A stretch of DNA of 64,000 bases, from positions 157,349 through 221,348 of the forward strand of contig NZ_JAWMTI010000010.1 of NCBI RefSeq assembly GCF_036959255.1, given 5' to 3'. The notes beneath the pieces are model-generated. The model was not told where the DNA came from. It ran no database searches and saw nothing but the letters and a program-made list of their open reading frames with translations. The DNA is from Olivibacter sp036959255. GTDB lineage: Bacteria; Bacteroidota; Bacteroidia; Sphingobacteriales; Sphingobacteriaceae. Shown piece by piece: positions 54,361 through 63,310 of the stretch; position 1 is the first letter of the stretch, and each line of letters begins with the position of its first letter. Position numbers and translations under genes: made by a program.

Positions 54361-55187
54361 CCTATATCTTTTTTATTAAAAATGTAAGTACCAATTAAGA
54401 TCATCAATATGCTATATAGCATAAGCAATATATTATTACCAACGATACGTTGCCAGTCAAGTTCATATACAAATAGTTGCTGCCAAGTATCAATCAGTTT
54501 TGGAAAGAACAAATTACTGAAACTTGAATCTCCGAGGTCTACTTTTAAAAGTAAATTCGTGATGACAAGAAATAGTGCAGATACAATCCATGTTTTCGAA
54601 GATTCCTTTATGAGAATAGCAAGAGTCATACTGGTTACATTATAGAAAATCATCGCCATTGCACCCGAAATAAAAGAAAAACATATTCGCTGGAAAGCAT
54701 CTTCAGACTCAAAAAAATTCAATGTGCCGATATAAACGATTAAATCTCCTTTCCCAAAAATGGCATAGGCAAGACTAAATGTTGTTAGCATCATGAACAT
54801 AATCACCAAGATTGTAAATAGGATGGCCATTCCATACTTTACACATATGAATTGTTTTTTTTTAACCGCCTGTAGCATAACGGACTGCAATGTACCCTCT
54901 TTATATTCATCTGTAAGAAAGCCCGATGTGATTATCATAAGAATTAGAGGAACATTGAACCAAAGCGAATTCAGAACGATGTACATAATGAGGTTACCAT
55001 TCAATAAAGTCCCCTCAAAATAAAACGACTGCTTTAAGGATTCTAGAAGTAAATCCAAAACGGTACTTCCCTGGTAGTAGGCAATGAGTAAAATAAGAAC
55101 TTCTATTAAAGCAATAGCTCCCAACGCATAATAAGTTTTGCTTTGCTTCACCATTTTCAACAATTCGGCACGCAGAAGTGATTTCAT
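54357..55187 (-). CDS. ABC-2 type transporter permease
   Basis: A 276-residue permease starting at the ATG at 55187 (MKSLLRAELLKM); the frame continues 15 codons upstream into the ATPase gene. It has six hydrophobic helices with the TDEYKEGTLQSVMLQAVKKKQF loop that is typical of ABC-2 permeases. The start overlaps the ATPase stop by four bases (ATGA), so the two are coupled. Together they form a simple two-component exporter of the kind used for antibiotics, lantibiotic immunity or lipids. Confidence 0.9.
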   Translation of the reverse strand: MKSLLRAELLKMVKQSKTYYALGAIALIEVLILLIAYYQGSTVLDLLLESLKQSFYFEGTLLNGNLIMYIVLNSLWFNVPLILMIITSGFLTDEYKEGTLQSVMLQAVKKKQFICVKYGMAILFTILVIMFMMLTTFSLAYAIFGKGDLIVYIGTLNFFESEDAFQRICFSFISGAMAMIFYNVTSMTLAILIKESSKTWIVSALFLVITNLLLKVDLGDSSFSNLFFPKLIDTWQQLFVYELDWQRIVGNNILLMLYSILMILIGTYIFNKKDIG

Positions 55188-56035
55188 GATGTTCCTTTTA
55201 TTAACTGCTCCAATGTCAAATCCGGAATGCAAGCCGTAACTTGAATTCCTTCAACCAGCAATTCATTTAGCAAATCAGTAATTTCCGAACTGTTGCAGGT
55301 AACTTTCACTTCATTAACGCCAACAAGGGTATTATATTTGGAAAGAATTTTGGAAGATTCTATATTATTTGCTACGATTGAGTAGCTGGAAATATGCTGA
55401 TTGATTAAATATTGTGTAGCGCCTGAATTAACGATTCGACCTTCATCCATTACATATAATGAACGACAACATTTACTTAATTCACCCATAAGATGCGAAG
55501 AAAGAAGAATAGCAATTCCTTGCCTTGATGCTAAATTTAGAATAAGATCGATCAAGGATGCTACACCGATCGGATCTAATCCTGAAAACGGCTCATCCAA
55601 AATCAGGCAGCTTGGATTGTTTAACAGGGCAATCGCAATACCCAACCGCTGTTTCATACCTAAGGAAAAATTCCTTACAGGATCTTTTCGGTCGACAGGC
55701 AGTCCTACTTTTAAAAGATAACCCCGAATGCTATCACGGTCATGCTTAGCATCCTGTATTCCCGCAAATATTTTCAAGTTATCATATGCATTCAAGTAGT
55801 TATATAGCCCCGGTCTTTCGATAATAGCACCAATAGGTTTCGGTCTGGAGGATTGAATGATTACCTCGCCATGATCAGCCTTAATCAGACCAGTCAATAT
55901 TTTGAAAAGTGTAGTCTTCCCTGCCCCATTGCGTCCCAGTAAGCCACAAATCTCTCCCGGTGCCACTTCAATACTAACATTGTCTAAGGCAACTTTTGAA
56001 AGATATGATTTAGACAGATTCTTCCCTATAAGCAT
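55184..56035 (-). CDS. ABC transporter ATP-binding protein (ABC-2 exporter)
   Basis: A 283-residue ATPase with Walker A GRNGAGKTT near residue 37, signature FSLGMKQR, Walker B CLILDEPFSGLDP and the switch region LLSSHLM. Family members such as BcrA and CcmA-like exporters have the same degenerate SLGMKQ signature. The C-terminal extension of about 75 residues is typical of drug and lantibiotic exporters. The start overlaps the end of the preceding membrane-protein gene by 26 bases, so the whole set of four genes is one operon. Confidence 0.92.
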   Translation of the reverse strand: MLIGKNLSKSYLSKVALDNVSIEVAPGEICGLLGRNGAGKTTLFKILTGLIKADHGEVIIQSSRPKPIGAIIERPGLYNYLNAYDNLKIFAGIQDAKHDRDSIRGYLLKVGLPVDRKDPVRNFSLGMKQRLGIAIALLNNPSCLILDEPFSGLDPIGVASLIDLILNLASRQGIAILLSSHLMGELSKCCRSLYVMDEGRIVNSGATQYLINQHISSYSIVANNIESSKILSKYNTLVGVNEVKVTCNSSEITDLLNELLVEGIQVTACIPDLTLEQLIKGTS

Positions 56036-56591
56036 TATAGACGATGTTTTTATCGAATGTATGACCTAAGTTTCGGAAATTAAAACGTGGTTCATAATAT
56101 TTTTCCATAAACGTACGCGACCAAAAATACCTTTTAAACAAGAATAATGGATCACGTATCATAAATTGAGGTATAAAATGAAACCACTTGATCCCTAATT
56201 TATTATAATAATTTTTCACTTGCTTTTGAAGCCCTAGTTCATTCGCTGCAACCAACACGGCATTTCGCTGACATTTCGACCCACTGTAATGTCGTGCTAA
56301 CTTCGGCGTAAAACCATGTAGGTAAAGATGATCCTTTATTCTTTTGTAATTTTGAAATCTCGACCAGGCATCCATAATAACTAAGAAAATATGGCTAAAT
56401 GCAAACAATACACATCCTAGCCAAAACAACGTTTCAATGATACTTTCCTCGATATAGGCACTTTTTAATTTTAACCAATAGAAATACGATTCTAGCATAA
56501 AAAGTAAAACAGCACAATGCAACAAAACACCAACATTCCAATAAGAAAGCAGCCAACTAGGCTGTTTAGGTAATGAATTTCGATCTAACAT
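56010..56591 (-). CDS. Membrane protein of unknown function, first gene of the ABC-2 operon
   Basis: I do not recognise this 193-residue protein. It has two membrane helices (about 17-38 and 52-73) and then a basic cytoplasmic region rich in aromatic residues (IKWFHFIPQFM, FKRYFWSRTF). Its 3' end overlaps the ATPase gene by 26 bases, and a good -33/-7 promoter precedes it. It may be an accessory subunit of the ABC-2 exporter. Confidence 0.7.
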   Translation of the reverse strand: MLDRNSLPKQPSWLLSYWNVGVLLHCAVLLFMLESYFYWLKLKSAYIEESIIETLFWLGCVLFAFSHIFLVIMDAWSRFQNYKRIKDHLYLHGFTPKLARHYSGSKCQRNAVLVAANELGLQKQVKNYYNKLGIKWFHFIPQFMIRDPLFLFKRYFWSRTFMEKYYEPRFNFRNLGHTFDKNIVYNAYREESV

Positions 56592-56720
56592 GTTACATCA
56601 TTTAACGCTCTACACAATCTTTCTTGGCCAGGATTGAACTATAAGCACTACGCATTGCAATATACTCCACGGGTATCAAGATCACACAAACCTCTTTGTT
56701 CTACTTTCTGTTAAGTTTTT

Positions 56721-56751
56721 CAAACATAGATAAATTTGTATTTTTTCACAA
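56721..56751 (-). promoter_or_regulatory. Promoter of the ABC-2 exporter operon
   Basis: On the minus strand TTG (56751-56749), a 20-base spacer and TATGTTTG (56728-56721) match the Bacteroidota -33/-7 consensus exactly. It lies about 130 bases before the first start codon, leaving a long leader in which I see no further element. Confidence 0.6.
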
Positions 56752-56820
56752 GTGTTCACTTTTTTTTAGGTCAGACCGCCTCGCTAATCAATGTGTTAGC
56801 AATGTTTCAGTTTATAGCGA

Positions 56821-58125
56821 TCAATAGGGAAAACTAACTTTCCCCATCGATACAGTGGGTAAATTATGCATCCCTCCAAAGTGAATTTGCCCTCCTGCAA
56901 CGGCCTCGTTCGCTAATAATGCAAATAACACAGCTTCTTTTGCATCTGGATTAACACCTAATTCTTTCGTTGTCTTTATTTTTTTTCCGAGAAGATGTTC
57001 AATCTGGCAAATTAACAAAGGATTATGCATACCGCCGCCACTAAGATATAATTCGCACTGTTTGATATTTATTTGTGAAATAATCGCTTCCGCTATACTT
57101 TTTGCCGAAAATTGTGCAAGGGTTGCCATGATATCAGCGTCGTTTAAATTGGTTTGTCCAGAACGTTCAATAGCATGATCTAGAAAAGACAAACTAAAAA
57201 GTTCAGGTCCGGTCGTTTTTGGGAAGGGAGCATAAAAAAAATCATTATCCAACAAAGCTTTTAAGAGTTCTTCGTTAACGATACCCGCGGAAGCTATCAA
57301 TGCATCTTTATCATAGTACATTCCAGGAAATTTGAGCTGAACGTACTGATCCATCAATGTATTTCCAGGGCCTACATCGGTAGNTTCGTTAACGATACCC
57401 GCGGAAGCTATCAATGCATCTTTATCATAGTACATTCCAGGAAATTTGAGCTGAACGTACTGATCCATCAATGTATTTCCAGGGCCTACATCGGTAGAAA
57501 ATCCTCCCGCCAAGGAGCCTGCCGGTAAGTAGGTAAAGTTTGCAATCCCACCGATGTTAAGCATAATCCTATTCTCTTTGGGATGGGCAAAAATCAAATA
57601 GTCTCCATATACTGCTAAAGGTGCACCTTCTCCACCTCCTGCGATATGCTTTTGTCGAAAATCGCTAATTGTAATCGTTCCTGTTTTAACAGCTAAATGA
57701 TCTCCATCTCCTATCTGCATCGTGGCATTACCGTATTCCGGCCTTCCATGTAAGTGTTTTGGGGCGTGAAAAATCGTTTGCCCATGACTTGCAATTAGAT
57801 CAATGTCCTCTACTTTAACTTGCCATTCTTTCAAACAGGCCAAAACCAGAGATGCGTATTGATCAGCAATGTAGGCGTTCAGTAGGGTAATTTTCTCTAA
57901 GTCCGCGTTTCTTTTTGCAAAAACTGATTTTAAGTCTTCTTTGAAAACAGCATCGTAATCTTTCGTAACAAAATGCAATACTTCCACTTGGGTCCTCAAT
58001 CCACTCCCTTTGAACCGACATAGTGCGATATCAAGACCGTCAAAAGAGGTGCCAGACATAAGTCCAATGATGTTTCTTTCTTCTTTCCTAGCGATCTCAC
58101 AGAGTTTTTCAATATTCTTATTCAT
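56821..58125 (-). CDS. anmK: Anhydro-N-acetylmuramic acid kinase AnmK (with an assembly duplication inside)
   Basis: AnmK phosphorylates and hydrolyses 1,6-anhydro-MurNAc in cell-wall recycling. The N-terminus reads GLMSGTSFDGLDIAL, and GGIANFTYLP and TDVGPGNTLMDQ are family motifs. The frame is 434 codons as given, but 38 of them are an exact repeat (residues encoded at 57271-57383 and 57385-57497) with an N at 57384. Removing the extra 114 bases gives 396 residues, close to the expected length. The duplication is almost certainly an unmerged contig overlap. A GH20 hexosaminidase gene lies nearby. Confidence 0.92.
   Translation of the reverse strand: MNKNIEKLCEIARKEERNIIGLMSGTSFDGLDIALCRFKGSGLRTQVEVLHFVTKDYDAVFKEDLKSVFAKRNADLEKITLLNAYIADQYASLVLACLKEWQVKVEDIDLIASHGQTIFHAPKHLHGRPEYGNATMQIGDGDHLAVKTGTITISDFRQKHIAGGGEGAPLAVYGDYLIFAHPKENRIMLNIGGIANFTYLPAGSLAGGFSTDVGPGNTLMDQYVQLKFPGMYYDKDALIASAGIVNEXTDVGPGNTLMDQYVQLKFPGMYYDKDALIASAGIVNEELLKALLDNDFFYAPFPKTTGPELFSLSFLDHAIERSGQTNLNDADIMATLAQFSAKSIAEAIISQINIKQCELYLSGGGMHNPLLICQIEHLLGKKIKTTKELGVNPDAKEAVLFALLANEAVAGGQIHFGGMHNLPTVSMGKVSFPY
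57271..57497. repeat. Tandem 113-bp repeat flanking an N (assembly join)
   Basis: Bases 57271-57383 recur exactly at 57385-57497, separated by a single N at 57384. The extra 114 bases are a multiple of three, so the reading frame survives. The pattern is that of two contig ends joined without merging their overlap. Confidence 0.95.
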
Positions 58126-58238
58126 AAAGATATAGCTTGATCCACACGAACGAATATAGAATTTTCAAAACAAATATTGAACGTACAATAAAAAGCATCG
58201 GATCGAAATGTTATAAAATGTTAATTCTACTGCTCATT

Positions 58239-58270
58239 TTTGTATTAGTTATCAATTGGTTATAAACTTG
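58239..58270 (+). promoter_or_regulatory. Candidate promoter of the S41 peptidase gene
   Basis: TTTG (58239-58242), a 20-base spacer and TAAACTTG (58263-58270) fit the -33/-7 pattern with one mismatch in the -7 element. It lies 35 bases before the start codon. Confidence 0.4.
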
Positions 58271-58304
58271 TCATAAAATCATCTTTTGCTAAAAACAAGG
58301 ACCC

Positions 58305-60578
58305 ATGAATAGGTTTGTAATCCTTTTTATCCTTAGCCTACAATTTTATCCGTCTGCTTACGCTCAACCTAGTAAGCAACAAACACGAAATTTGACAGCC
58401 TTTAGCAAACTAGTTGGTTATGTTAGGTATTTTTATCCCGCTGATGAACTGCAAAATGATTCCTGCTGGAATGCAATTTCAATGTATGGCATACAACGGA
58501 TGTTTATTGCCAGAAACGACAAAGAATTAATAGCAGAACTGCGGGCTTTATTTTGTCCACTCGTACCTCAAATTAGGATCGATTTCGCAGACAAGATCGA
58601 TGAATCCCTTCCACTTGACGCACGTAGTAATCATAAAAAGGATCAACTAGTTTATTGGCAACATCAAGGTTTCGGCATCAATTCAGATGAAACATCTCCT
58701 TATAAAAGTGTACGCGTAAATAGCAGAGTAGAATACGAAAAAAAAGCGCATCGGCTAAACTACTTTTCACTTACAAAAATACTCCAATTGGAACAGTTCA
58801 AAGGAAGACCGTTTGTATTCACCTTGGATATAGCAGCCCAGCGAAAAAAGGATAATCAAAATGACAATCTATTCGCAGGTCCTTACCCTCTAATACCCAA
58901 TCAAGGGCTATTGAATACGGAAAGAAAGGCAATTGTTGAGGTAAAAGAGAGTTTTGTATTTCGTGGGACGATTGATATAGACCTACCCCTTATACAATTT
59001 GGGTGTTTCATCGATCCTTTAATAGAAAATGTTCAAATAGATAATCCACAATTATTTATACAAAATAACGATAATAAGCTGATTCCGATTGACCTCAGTT
59101 TGGTGGAATTAATCGACTTTTCACGAGATCCAACTGTTCAACGTACCGAATACGCATTTATGATAGGAAAAATACGCCAAGAGCCGCTTTTTAATGGAGC
59201 GATAAAGGCGGGTGAGGTTATAAAAAAAGAGTTAGTATCCGGTATAAGTGTATCTGTTCCGCTTTCTTTATATAGTGATGGGAGACACACCTATCCAACC
59301 GCTGACAGCATCCTACTTACTACTTTTCAGAATAGTACAAACGAGATGCCTTCAGATACCTCCAAAGAGACAATTGAAACCCGATTAGCGAGTTTTATCA
59401 AAGCTTGGAATGTGCTCAGACATTTCTACCCATATTGGGGGGATGCCGCTACCTCTCCCGATTCCATATTTGAACAAACGGTCCAAAAAGTCTTTTCAGA
59501 CGTCAGTAAGCATGATTTCATAGAGACACTTCAATTATTAACCGTCCCATTAAATGACGGTCAGAGTCGTGTTGATTTTTACAATGGAACAAAAGAGTCG
59601 GTTATAGCGAGCATACCATTATTTGCCGCAGCGATAGAAAATAGGATTTTTGTTAAAGGGGTAATCGACAACGACCTTTCAAAACGTATACATCCAGGTG
59701 ATGAAATTCTAAGTATCAATGGACTATCTGCGTCGGAGTATCTTACAAAAAAGGAAGCGTTAATATCCGGATCACAGCAATGGAAACGATCAAAAGGACT
59801 TGCTGTATTATTCAATGGTCCAAATCACAGTTCGGTAAAACTGAAGTTAAGAACGGCAGCAGGTGAAAGAAAAATTCAAGTTCCAAGAAGTGTGCTATTA
59901 CCTGGTCCTCAAAACGAGTTCTTCTTGGAGCGACGACAGGCAGCTCGTTGGATCAACGAGGCCTTCTACTATGTCGATCTTACTGCTAAAAACGTTGGAG
60001 CAAATCCTCATATTCTGCAAGAAATGGATCGTGCAAAAGCGATCATTTTTGACTTAAGGGGAACCCCACCCGCTACTATTTCATCAGCTCAGCTACTTAA
60101 TCAAATACTAGAGCAGCTCGCTACTGCTTCAAATGTCAACTATCATCTTTACATCCCGGAAATCAGGTATCCTGATTTCCAAAATGTTAGCTACAAGATA
60201 TTGACACAGCAAATTCATCCTAGACAAAAAAAAATAAAGGCAAACGTGTATTTTTTAACCGATGCCCGTACAATTGGCTCCTTAGAAACCTATCTTGAAA
60301 TTGTAAAGGACTATAAACTTGGGACACTTGTCGGTCAGCCTACCGCTGGTGCAAATGGAATTGTTAATACATTGCTTTTGCCCGGCGGATATCGGTTATA
60401 TTTTTCCGGGATCTTAGTAAAAAATAATGCAGGCAATAAACTCCATCTCGCTGGAGTAGTGCCTGACATCAAGGTTGAACTTACATACAAAGCCTTGAAA
60501 GAAGGACGTGACGAGATATTAGAACGAGCAATAAAACAAGCGGAACAAGAGACCTCTCCTACGACAGCAGACAATTGA
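58305..60578 (+). CDS. S41 family peptidase (tail-specific protease-like)
   Basis: A 757-residue secreted protein. The signal peptide ends AYAQ (residue 20). A large N-terminal region of about 370 residues precedes a PDZ-like segment (IHPGDEILSINGLSASEY, about 465-485) and the TSPc core, with ARTIGSLET near 650 carrying the likely nucleophile serine and GQPTAGANG following. The C-terminus ends in the family pattern GVVPDI. It probably degrades peptides in the periplasm or at the surface. A ribosome-binding site (AAGGA) precedes the ATG. It is followed by the GH20 gene on the same strand. Confidence 0.85.
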   Translation: MNRFVILFILSLQFYPSAYAQPSKQQTRNLTAFSKLVGYVRYFYPADELQNDSCWNAISMYGIQRMFIARNDKELIAELRALFCPLVPQIRIDFADKIDESLPLDARSNHKKDQLVYWQHQGFGINSDETSPYKSVRVNSRVEYEKKAHRLNYFSLTKILQLEQFKGRPFVFTLDIAAQRKKDNQNDNLFAGPYPLIPNQGLLNTERKAIVEVKESFVFRGTIDIDLPLIQFGCFIDPLIENVQIDNPQLFIQNNDNKLIPIDLSLVELIDFSRDPTVQRTEYAFMIGKIRQEPLFNGAIKAGEVIKKELVSGISVSVPLSLYSDGRHTYPTADSILLTTFQNSTNEMPSDTSKETIETRLASFIKAWNVLRHFYPYWGDAATSPDSIFEQTVQKVFSDVSKHDFIETLQLLTVPLNDGQSRVDFYNGTKESVIASIPLFAAAIENRIFVKGVIDNDLSKRIHPGDEILSINGLSASEYLTKKEALISGSQQWKRSKGLAVLFNGPNHSSVKLKLRTAAGERKIQVPRSVLLPGPQNEFFLERRQAARWINEAFYYVDLTAKNVGANPHILQEMDRAKAIIFDLRGTPPATISSAQLLNQILEQLATASNVNYHLYIPEIRYPDFQNVSYKILTQQIHPRQKKIKANVYFLTDARTIGSLETYLEIVKDYKLGTLVGQPTAGANGIVNTLLLPGGYRLYFSGILVKNNAGNKLHLAGVVPDIKVELTYKALKEGRDEILERAIKQAEQETSPTTADN

Positions 60579-60695
60579 ATTACGCCTAATATCATGTTAT
60601 TCCCAGAATTCCAGATTAAAAACAGTTGAAAATGTCTGAATAATATCCTATTATTGAAGATTAATCCGATCTTTAAAAGACAAATAACTTATTAC

Positions 60696-63221
60696 ATGAA
60701 GATTAGCCATCTATTCCTTCCGGCCTACTTTGTTCTCTTTTTAGCATGCTCTAACAATGAAAGCATTACAGATAAAAGTGAGCCATTGATCCTTAAATGG
60801 AAATTACTTGAAAGCTCTTCAACACATAATACAGCTAGTGAATCAGCGTTTACCATTGTCAATAACAGCGATCATTCGTTAACAAAAGGAAACTGGAAAC
60901 TCTATTTTAACATAGGATCTTTGCATGCGAATGACCTGGACAGCAGCCATATCAAAATAGAACAAGTTAATGGTGATCTTTTTTCAATGGCACCCGATTC
61001 TTCCTTCAAGGAGGTTGATCCGGGAGATTCAATCCTTGTACAAGTGGTTTCACGTAAAATTCGTAACATCACCGATTTCCCAAACGGCTTTTATGTTGTA
61101 TTTAATCAGGACTCTACAAAAGGAATAGGCTTGCCCATCGCGTTAGATACCCCCCAATACATTAAGAAGCAGGAAATTGCATTAAATGCTAAAATTTATG
61201 ACCAAAATTCAAAAATTTTAGCTGTCGACGGTATGGCGATTCCACCAATATTTCCGACACCTAAAAACTATTCCCTTGCGACGGGAAGCTTTAAACTTGA
61301 TAAAGAGGTTAAAATTTACGCAGACTCAAGCCTGTTGAAGGAAGCCAATCATTTTATCGAACTGTGTAACCAACTAAACTGCAAAGCAATATTGACTAAC
61401 CATCAGCAAGGAGCCACAGTCCGATTCGAAAGAAGGGGTTATACAACACCGGAAACATACGAGCTGGTAATAACCCCCGTAGATATCAAGATCTATGCGG
61501 GTGATCCTGCAGGTGCATTTTATGCTATACAATCGGTTAAAACTCTTATGAAACCTGACTACTATAAAGGTAGCCAAACTAATATCACCTTGCCTTGTCT
61601 TCGTATACAGGATCAACCTAGATTTGAACATCGAGCCTTCCAACTGGATGTGGGAAGAAACTTTCAACCAAAAGAGCAAATTTTTAAACTTTTGGATTTA
61701 ATGGCCCTGTACAAATTAAACGTTTTTCATTTTCATTTAGTTGAAGACGAAGGCTGGCGTTTAGAAATTCCCGGTTTACCTGAACTTACAGAAGTTGGCG
61801 CATTCCGAGGACATACCGTAAAGGAACTAGATCATTTGCTTCCTTCCTATGGATCGGGTCCTGATAAAGCGAATAAGGCAGGTGGTGGATATTATAGTCG
61901 AAAGGATTACATAGAAATCTTACGCTATGCTAAATCGAGACACATTCGCGTAATACCTGAGATCGAAACACCTGGACATGCTCGCGCAGCAATTAAGGCA
62001 ATGAATGCACGATATCAACGATTGAAAGCGCAGGGTAAAGAAAACGAAGGACGTCAATATTTACTACATGATTTAGCAGATCAGTCCGATTATCGTTCGG
62101 TTCAAGGCTTCAATGACAATGTGATGAATGTTGCTTTGCCATCCACCTATACATTTCTGGAGAAAGTAAGCGACGAATTGATCAATATGCATAAAGAAGC
62201 TGAAATGCCACTTCAAACTATTCATTTTGGTGGTGACGAAGTACCCGCAGGGGTTTGGGAGAAATCTCCGGCGGTTCAGGAATTAATGACTAATAATCCG
62301 ACAATAAAATCGGTCGACGATTTGTGGTATTACTATTTTGATAAATTACAAAAATTTCTATCCGCCAAAAAGTTATATCTTTCAGCTTGGGAAGAGGCGG
62401 GATTACGTAAAGTAACCGATAAAAAAGGGAATAAAAAAATGATTGTAGAGCAACGCTTCGCTAAAAGCAACTTTCATTTGGACGTTTGGAATAACCTAGG
62501 AGGGAATGAAGATTTGGCTTATAAATTGGCAAATGCGGGATACCAGGTTATACTTACAAATGTGACTAACATGTATCTTGATTTAGCGTATAATCCCAGC
62601 TTTTTTGAAATCGGGCAATATTGGGGTGGATATGTTGATATAGAAAAACCTTTTCGATTCATTCCTTTTAATTATTATAAGAATCAGGTTGAAGACGAAA
62701 AGGGAAATATTCTTCCTGCAAATCATTTTGTAAAGAAGGAACAACTCACCGAATTTGGCAAGGAACATATCGTAGGAATTCAAGCGCCTTTATGGAGTGA
62801 AAAAATAATCAATAAAGATCGTTTGGAATATTTACTCCTACCCAAATTGCTAGGTTTAGCAGAACGCGCTTGGGCTCCCGATCCAAGCTGGGCCAATGAG
62901 GTTGGATCAAAAGGTGCTGAAGCATCTTATCTACAGGCTTGGTCCGTATTTTTAAACACGGTAGGTAAAAGGGAATTACCACGACTTGATTTTTACAATG
63001 GGGGATTTTTATACAGAATACCGACACCTGGACTTAAAAAAATCGAAAATACAGTGCATGCAAACATTCAACTTCCGGGTTTAACGATTCGTTATACAAC
63101 CGATGGTAGTGAACCTAATATGAAAAGTAATCTATATTCGTCACCTATTTCTTTTCAAAGTGGACTTAAATTCAGAGCCTTTAACAGTTTAGGGAGAGGT
63201 GGAAGAACGGTCTCTATGTAA
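60696..63221 (+). CDS. GH20 beta-N-acetylhexosaminidase lipoprotein
   Basis: The 841-residue enzyme removes terminal N-acetylhexosamine from chitin or peptidoglycan fragments. I start it at the ATG at 60696, which gives a signal peptide with lipobox LACS; a frame to 60654 adds a non-conserved leader. Domains in order: CHB_HEX carbohydrate-binding fold (about 25-165), GH20 N-terminal domain (about 175-300), the catalytic barrel (300-750) with the acidic pair in FGGDEVPAG near residue 514, and the C-terminal CHB_HEX_C sandwich (IRYTTDGSEP). With AnmK nearby, murein recycling or chitin use are both possible. Confidence 0.92.
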   Translation: MKISHLFLPAYFVLFLACSNNESITDKSEPLILKWKLLESSSTHNTASESAFTIVNNSDHSLTKGNWKLYFNIGSLHANDLDSSHIKIEQVNGDLFSMAPDSSFKEVDPGDSILVQVVSRKIRNITDFPNGFYVVFNQDSTKGIGLPIALDTPQYIKKQEIALNAKIYDQNSKILAVDGMAIPPIFPTPKNYSLATGSFKLDKEVKIYADSSLLKEANHFIELCNQLNCKAILTNHQQGATVRFERRGYTTPETYELVITPVDIKIYAGDPAGAFYAIQSVKTLMKPDYYKGSQTNITLPCLRIQDQPRFEHRAFQLDVGRNFQPKEQIFKLLDLMALYKLNVFHFHLVEDEGWRLEIPGLPELTEVGAFRGHTVKELDHLLPSYGSGPDKANKAGGGYYSRKDYIEILRYAKSRHIRVIPEIETPGHARAAIKAMNARYQRLKAQGKENEGRQYLLHDLADQSDYRSVQGFNDNVMNVALPSTYTFLEKVSDELINMHKEAEMPLQTIHFGGDEVPAGVWEKSPAVQELMTNNPTIKSVDDLWYYYFDKLQKFLSAKKLYLSAWEEAGLRKVTDKKGNKKMIVEQRFAKSNFHLDVWNNLGGNEDLAYKLANAGYQVILTNVTNMYLDLAYNPSFFEIGQYWGGYVDIEKPFRFIPFNYYKNQVEDEKGNILPANHFVKKEQLTEFGKEHIVGIQAPLWSEKIINKDRLEYLLLPKLLGLAERAWAPDPSWANEVGSKGAEASYLQAWSVFLNTVGKRELPRLDFYNGGFLYRIPTPGLKKIENTVHANIQLPGLTIRYTTDGSEPNMKSNLYSSPISFQSGLKFRAFNSLGRGGRTVSM

Positions 63222-63222
63222 G

Positions 63223-63258
63223 AAAAAAGGCACACTTTCTAAAATTTGTGCCTTTTTT
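63223..63258 (+). terminator. Intrinsic terminator after the GH20 gene
   Basis: A 12-bp perfect stem, AAAAAAGGCACA (63223-63234) and TGTGCCTTTTTT (63247-63258), encloses a 12-base loop right after the stop codon. The stem ends in a T-tract on the plus strand and an A-tract on the other, so it can act in both directions. Confidence 0.85.
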
Positions 63259-63310
63259 ATCTGCTTAACTTTCATTGAAGGCTTTTTGTCTCCAACGAGT
63301 AGACATTATT

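Noticed and set aside
57271..57497. Genuine internal duplication in AnmK
   Set aside because: The copies are identical to the base and meet at an N. A real duplication would hit the active-site region and would not need an ambiguous base.
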